Source: Acidobacteriota bacterium
GTDB lineage: Bacteria > Acidobacteriota > Terriglobia > UBA7540
Direction of reading: 5' to 3'
NCBI GenBank assembly: GCA_021789565.1
Contig: JAJYJL010000360.1
Span: 1 to 7,506 of the forward strand
Length of the DNA: 7,506 nt
The notes under the pieces are model-generated. The model ran no database searches. It saw only the letters and a list, made by a program, of their open reading frames with translations, and was not told the origin of the DNA. How positions within the stretch are numbered: the first letter of the stretch is position 1; each line of letters starts with the position of its first letter. Both the position numbers and the translations under genes were made by a program. Shown here piece after piece: positions 5,655 to 7,506 of the stretch.

Positions 5655-5972
5655 CTAAGTTTTGCCGGCGCCTTTCCAAGCAATGACAGCCGGACTGCCG
5701 GCACTCTCGAGCGTGCGTTGTTTCACCGTTTCAAGCAGTCGTACCATGCGCAGTAGTTCAGGTTGTGTTGCCACAACAATGCGGCCATCGAGAATGGCTA
5801 TGGGCACGCTTCGAATGCTATACCGGCTCACCAGCGCACGGCCCGACGGGGACTCGACGTCAATCTCCTCGTAGGCGAAACCAATTCTGTCCTTCAGGCA
5901 GCGCCAGAAAAACTTGGCTGAAGGAGATTGTGGACACCAACGGGCCACCAGCAACTTGACTTCATGCGACAT
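5655..5972 (-). CDS. Thioredoxin/glutaredoxin-like protein with a CPxS motif
   Basis: A 105-residue cytoplasmic protein with the short thioredoxin-fold layout: a strand KLLVARW, then C13-P-Q-S16 where an active CxxC would sit, a helix, a second strand (YEEIDVE), and the cis-proline motif SVP57 followed by IAILDGR. The second active-site Cys is replaced by Ser, so a monothiol mechanism is expected; C25 is the only other Cys. The C-terminus (about 88-105) is unstructured in look. The ATG at 5972 has an AGAGG site, and its first 11 bases overlap the preceding gene's end; the DedA gene follows after two bases. Role in thiol exchange, metal handling or mixed disulfide repair is inferred from fold and context. 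Confidence 0.8.
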   Translation of the reverse strand: MSHEVKLLVARWCPQSPSAKFFWRCLKDRIGFAYEEIDVESPSGRALVSRYSIRSVPIAILDGRIVVATQPELLRMVRLLETVKQRTLESAGSPAVIAWKGAGKT

Positions 5973-6399
5973 GGACCGCCTCTTTCAAGGCTGCCCAGAT
6001 CATTTCCGGCGACGGGCGGCCTCTAATCTCTCCCTTTACGATGTAAAGACGGCATTTCAGGCCGTACTGCTCACTTCCGGTGGGGACCGGATCCACATCG
6101 GCACCATCGATCCTGATTGTCGGTGACCCGATGAATCGCAACTGACGTGCCTGGCGATCACTCGTTACCTTGATTTCTTGAATCTCACCCGGCGCATCGG
6201 TTACCGCAAGAACCTCAGTGAGGATTTGACGGGCTCGCTCGTAAAAGGGACAACCATCGATATACAGCAGCTCGATCCGTGGGATTTTTACTGCTCGTGT
6301 GCCTTCGGGTGCAGCGACCGGGCTTTCACGGGCCTTCTCAAAGCAACCACCGCAATCACAAGCCGCTTGTTGCGTGTTCAATCCGACTTGCTTCCGCAT
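5962..6399 (-). CDS. Thioredoxin-fold protein with N-terminal Cys cluster (DF-family-like)
   Basis: A 145-residue protein. Residues about 41-140 match a small thioredoxin-fold family, some members of which are selenoproteins and which is often met near mercury genes: IELLYIDGC50-PFYERA, a helix, then GSP93-TIRIDGADVDP with the cis-proline, and a closing YGLKC116RLY strand with a final helix. Only one Cys sits at the usual redox position (C50-P-F-Y). Unusually, the N-terminus adds a C14-D-C16-G-G-C19 cluster, which could bind a soft metal. The ATG at 6399 is chosen because of an AAGGAGGG site about nine bases away. It is the first gene of the unit with the CPxS protein and DedA. Exact chemistry is unknown; the family name is from memory and should be verified. 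Confidence 0.8.
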   Translation of the reverse strand: MRKQVGLNTQQAACDCGGCFEKARESPVAAPEGTRAVKIPRIELLYIDGCPFYERARQILTEVLAVTDAPGEIQEIKVTSDRQARQLRFIGSPTIRIDGADVDPVPTGSEQYGLKCRLYIVKGEIRGRPSPEMIWAALKEAVHVA

Positions 6400-6579
6400 G
6401 ACGTCTCGCCCTCCTTCTGGCTAGCTTGAGCCTAACTGGGCTGCGTAGGTGGTTCCCCCTCCTCCTTCAGAAACTCTATTTGCCGAGGTGTGGACGATCT
6501 CGAACGCCAGTGCGGCCAGCCTTGAAACTGGCAAAATCTCGGGGCCGCATCCCATAGCCTCCCGACTTCTAGATGCAAC

Positions 6580-6596
6580 ATCCCCCCATGGGGGAT
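6580..6596 (-). promoter_or_regulatory. G/C palindrome resembling a CsoR-family operator
   Basis: ATCCCCCCATGGGGGAT, with a perfect 12-base core CCCCCATGGGGG at 6583-6594. CsoR-type operators are C-run/G-run dyads bordered by A/T. It lies about 180 bases upstream of the thioredoxin-like gene, just downstream of a possible -10, where a repressor could act. Resemblance only; it does not match the 24-base elements closely. Confidence 0.4.
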
Positions 6597-6604
6597 TCAC
6601 GGAA

Positions 6605-6633
6605 ATTAGAACTGGCGGCAGTCCCTGATCGAA
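6605..6633 (-). promoter_or_regulatory. Possible promoter of the thioredoxin-like/DedA unit
   Basis: On the minus strand, -10 TCTAAT (6605-6610), with a 17-base spacer and a poor -35 TTCGAT (6628-6633). Transcription would begin right before the palindrome at 6580-6596. The weak -35 would suit an activator or an alternative sigma factor. Confidence 0.3.
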
Positions 6634-6851
6634 AGGTAGCGGAAGCTCAAGCGCATGGCTCTGGAATCTCCTCGTCTATCCGCGCCGGAGAATGATCAGT
6701 AATCCAGCCCTCGGTCGGTCACTTCGAAGATCCAGTTGATGAATTACGTGCCGTGAGGTCTCCAAAGTGTAATGATGGCGGCCCTGCGATTTACTCCCCG
6801 CGCGAAGGACTAAACCTCGAGCCCTCATACTCTTAAGGACTCAGAGAGAAC

Positions 6852-6891
6852 ATCTTTCGTTCCGCTGCGCGGCAGAGTGGGTGTGAAAGAT
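6852..6891 (-). terminator. Stem-loop downstream of the MerR gene; possible terminator
   Basis: ATCTTTC (6852-6858) pairs with GAAAGAT (6885-6891), a perfect seven-base inverted repeat enclosing a small CCGC/GCGG hairpin (6862-6872). It begins about 45 bases after the tandem TGA TGA stop of the MerR gene. On the transcribed strand it is followed by a short T-rich stretch (GTTCTCTCT) rather than a clean T-run. Confidence 0.35.
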
Positions 6892-6935
6892 TATTCGGCT
6901 CGCGAGGGCAGTTTACCGGACAAGGTGCCGCGTCA

Positions 6936-7355
6936 TCATCGCTTCGCGCCACTTTCCGCTTGGCGGTCGGCCAAGGGACACATGGCGCTGGCCCGGTGCG
7001 GGAGGCGAGGCAGTTGGCGCGCGTGTCGCAGGGTTTTGCTTAGCTGAGCGCAAAAATGTCCCAAAGTGTGAAGTTGCTCTTCGACGCTCCCGAGCTTCCT
7101 CTCCAGCATCGTACGCACGCAATCGCATGGTGACCGGCCGGCGAATTTCATCCGCAGAATCTCGCGGATTTCATCCAGGCGGAAGCCGGCTGACTGGGCT
7201 TCGCGGATGAACCGAAGACGTTGTAGTGCTTCGGGCGTGTAGACCCGATGGCCGGATTGCGTCCTACCTGGGTCCGGCAACAGCCCCAACATTTCGTAGT
7301 ACCGGACCGTCTGTAAGCTGACCTGCGCCTGCTTCGCCAGATCGCCGATCTTCAT
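6936..7355 (-). CDS. MerR-family metal-responsive transcriptional regulator
   Basis: A 139-residue activator of the MerR family, which binds long-spacer promoters and twists them when metal binds. The winged helix is at 1-70 (MKIGDLAKQAQVSLQTVRYYE, then GLLPDPGRT, HRVYTPEAL, LRFI). The dimer helix runs about 80-115. Candidate ligands are C77 and C79 in SPCDC (C77 matches the conserved dimer-helix Cys of ZntR/MerR) and C126 in a CPLAD loop motif; the first Cys of the usual C-terminal pair is missing and H120 may stand in. C102 is extra. So it is clearly in the heavy-metal branch, but its metal is unclear. The start at 7355 fits the family N-terminus; an ATG at 7412 would add 19 unrelated residues without a good ribosome site. 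Confidence 0.9.
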   Translation of the reverse strand: MKIGDLAKQAQVSLQTVRYYEMLGLLPDPGRTQSGHRVYTPEALQRLRFIREAQSAGFRLDEIREILRMKFAGRSPCDCVRTMLERKLGSVEEQLHTLGHFCAQLSKTLRHARQLPRLPHRASAMCPLADRQAESGAKR

Positions 7356-7361
7356 GAAAAG

Positions 7362-7393
7362 ATCATAAACTGTGTGCAGCGGTCCAGGGTCAA
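7362..7393 (-). promoter_or_regulatory. MerR-type long-spacer promoter in front of the MerR gene
   Basis: On the minus strand, -35 TTGACC (7388-7393), a 20-base spacer and -10 TATGAT (7362-7367). Spacers of 19-20 bases are typical of promoters controlled by MerR-family activators. The start of transcription falls at or next to the ATG at 7355, which explains the lack of a ribosome site: the mRNA may be leaderless. A clear dyad in the spacer is not evident. Confidence 0.45.
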
Positions 7394-7455
7394 GAGGGAT
7401 TGCCGATTCCATTGTCGTCCGGTCGGGCCTTTTTCCTTCTCAAGGATTTGACAGA

Positions 7456-7506
7456 ATGGCTATTAGCGGCAAATTGGTTCGCGTGCGACCGATTGCGGAG
7501 CATCAG
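7456..7506 (+). CDS. Start of a divergent gene, possibly a GNAT-type acetyltransferase (partial)
   Basis: Seventeen codons are visible up to the right edge. An AAGGA site lies about ten bases before the ATG at 7456. The peptide MAISGKLVRVRPIAEHQ resembles the first strand of many GNAT acetyltransferases (GxxVRLRPhxxxD), but it is too short to be certain. A minus-strand frame over the same bases also lacks stops, but has no ribosome site or recognisable product. The gene diverges from the MerR gene, so the two may share control in 7356-7455. Confidence 0.45.
   Translation, partial: MAISGKLVRVRPIAEHQ

Larger units (their letters stand above)
6424..6935. other. Long region without a confident gene, between the thioredoxin-like gene and the MerR gene
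   Basis: No frame here is convincing. On the minus strand, two short overlapping frames end near 6421-6435. One, with GTG at 6600 (59 codons), ends at TAG 6421. The other starts with an ATG directly after a G-run and has about 49 codons. A further short frame with a protein-like end (NWIFEVTDRGLDY) lies near 6700-6745, directly after a stop. These may be decayed gene remains or chance. The stretch also holds the palindrome at 6580-6596 and the inverted repeat at 6852-6891. Confidence 0.4.

Noticed and set aside
7448..7453. Plus-strand TTGACA as a -35 box
   Set aside because: It lies immediately before the divergent ATG at 7456, inside the leader, and no -10 follows at a useful distance outside coding sequence.
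7391..7506. Minus-strand open frame entering from the right edge
   Set aside because: No recognisable product; the plus-strand start at 7456 with a ribosome site explains this region better.

Overview
The window is GC-rich bacterial DNA with almost every gene on the minus strand, so it reads from right to left. Strong Shine-Dalgarno sequences (AGGAGG types), a MerT fused to a heavy-metal-binding domain, and two closely similar ECF sigma factors suggest an environmental bacterium, possibly Acidobacteriota or a similar soil lineage. That placement is inference. No rRNA, tRNA, CRISPR array, transposase or long repeat was found.

Layout, in transcription order from the right edge. (1) 7456-7506: the first 17 codons of a plus-strand gene, perhaps a GNAT acetyltransferase, divergent from a MerR-family metal regulator (6936-7355). 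(2) 6400-6935: a poorly coding stretch holding a hairpin and a CsoR-operator-like palindrome (6580-6596). (3) 4969-6399: a tightly coupled three-gene unit of a Cys-rich thioredoxin-fold protein, a second thioredoxin-like protein with a CPxS motif, and a DedA-family membrane protein. (4) 2828-4852: a strong promoter, a possible leader ORF, an ECF sigma factor, an unlisted 32-residue single-span membrane protein with a very good ribosome binding site, and a second ECF sigma factor paralogous to the first. No anti-sigma gene is visible. (5) 1-2568: a patatin-like phospholipase, then a metal operon: a CsoR-type repressor, a MerT-HMA (mercuric transport) fusion, and a secreted Met/Cys-rich protein that runs off the left edge.

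The common theme is thiophilic metal (Hg or Cu) and envelope stress. CsoR with an intact Cys-His-Cys site heads the merT operon. The MerT fusion would bring Hg(II) into the cytosol, where a mercuric reductase is expected, but none is in the window; it may lie to the left. The secreted Met/Cys-rich protein could bind metal outside the membrane. The thioredoxin-fold pair could serve thiol or metal chemistry, and DedA serves envelope lipid recycling.

The most striking regulatory signal is a 24-base element present twice: over the csoR promoter (1633-1656) and over the promoter of the first ECF sigma gene (4829-4852). Both copies share 18 matching positions in two blocks with the same central gap, and both lie at the same place relative to a -35/-10 pair with an 18-base spacer. 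This suggests that one metal-responsive repressor, most simply CsoR, controls both the merT operon and a sigma factor cascade.
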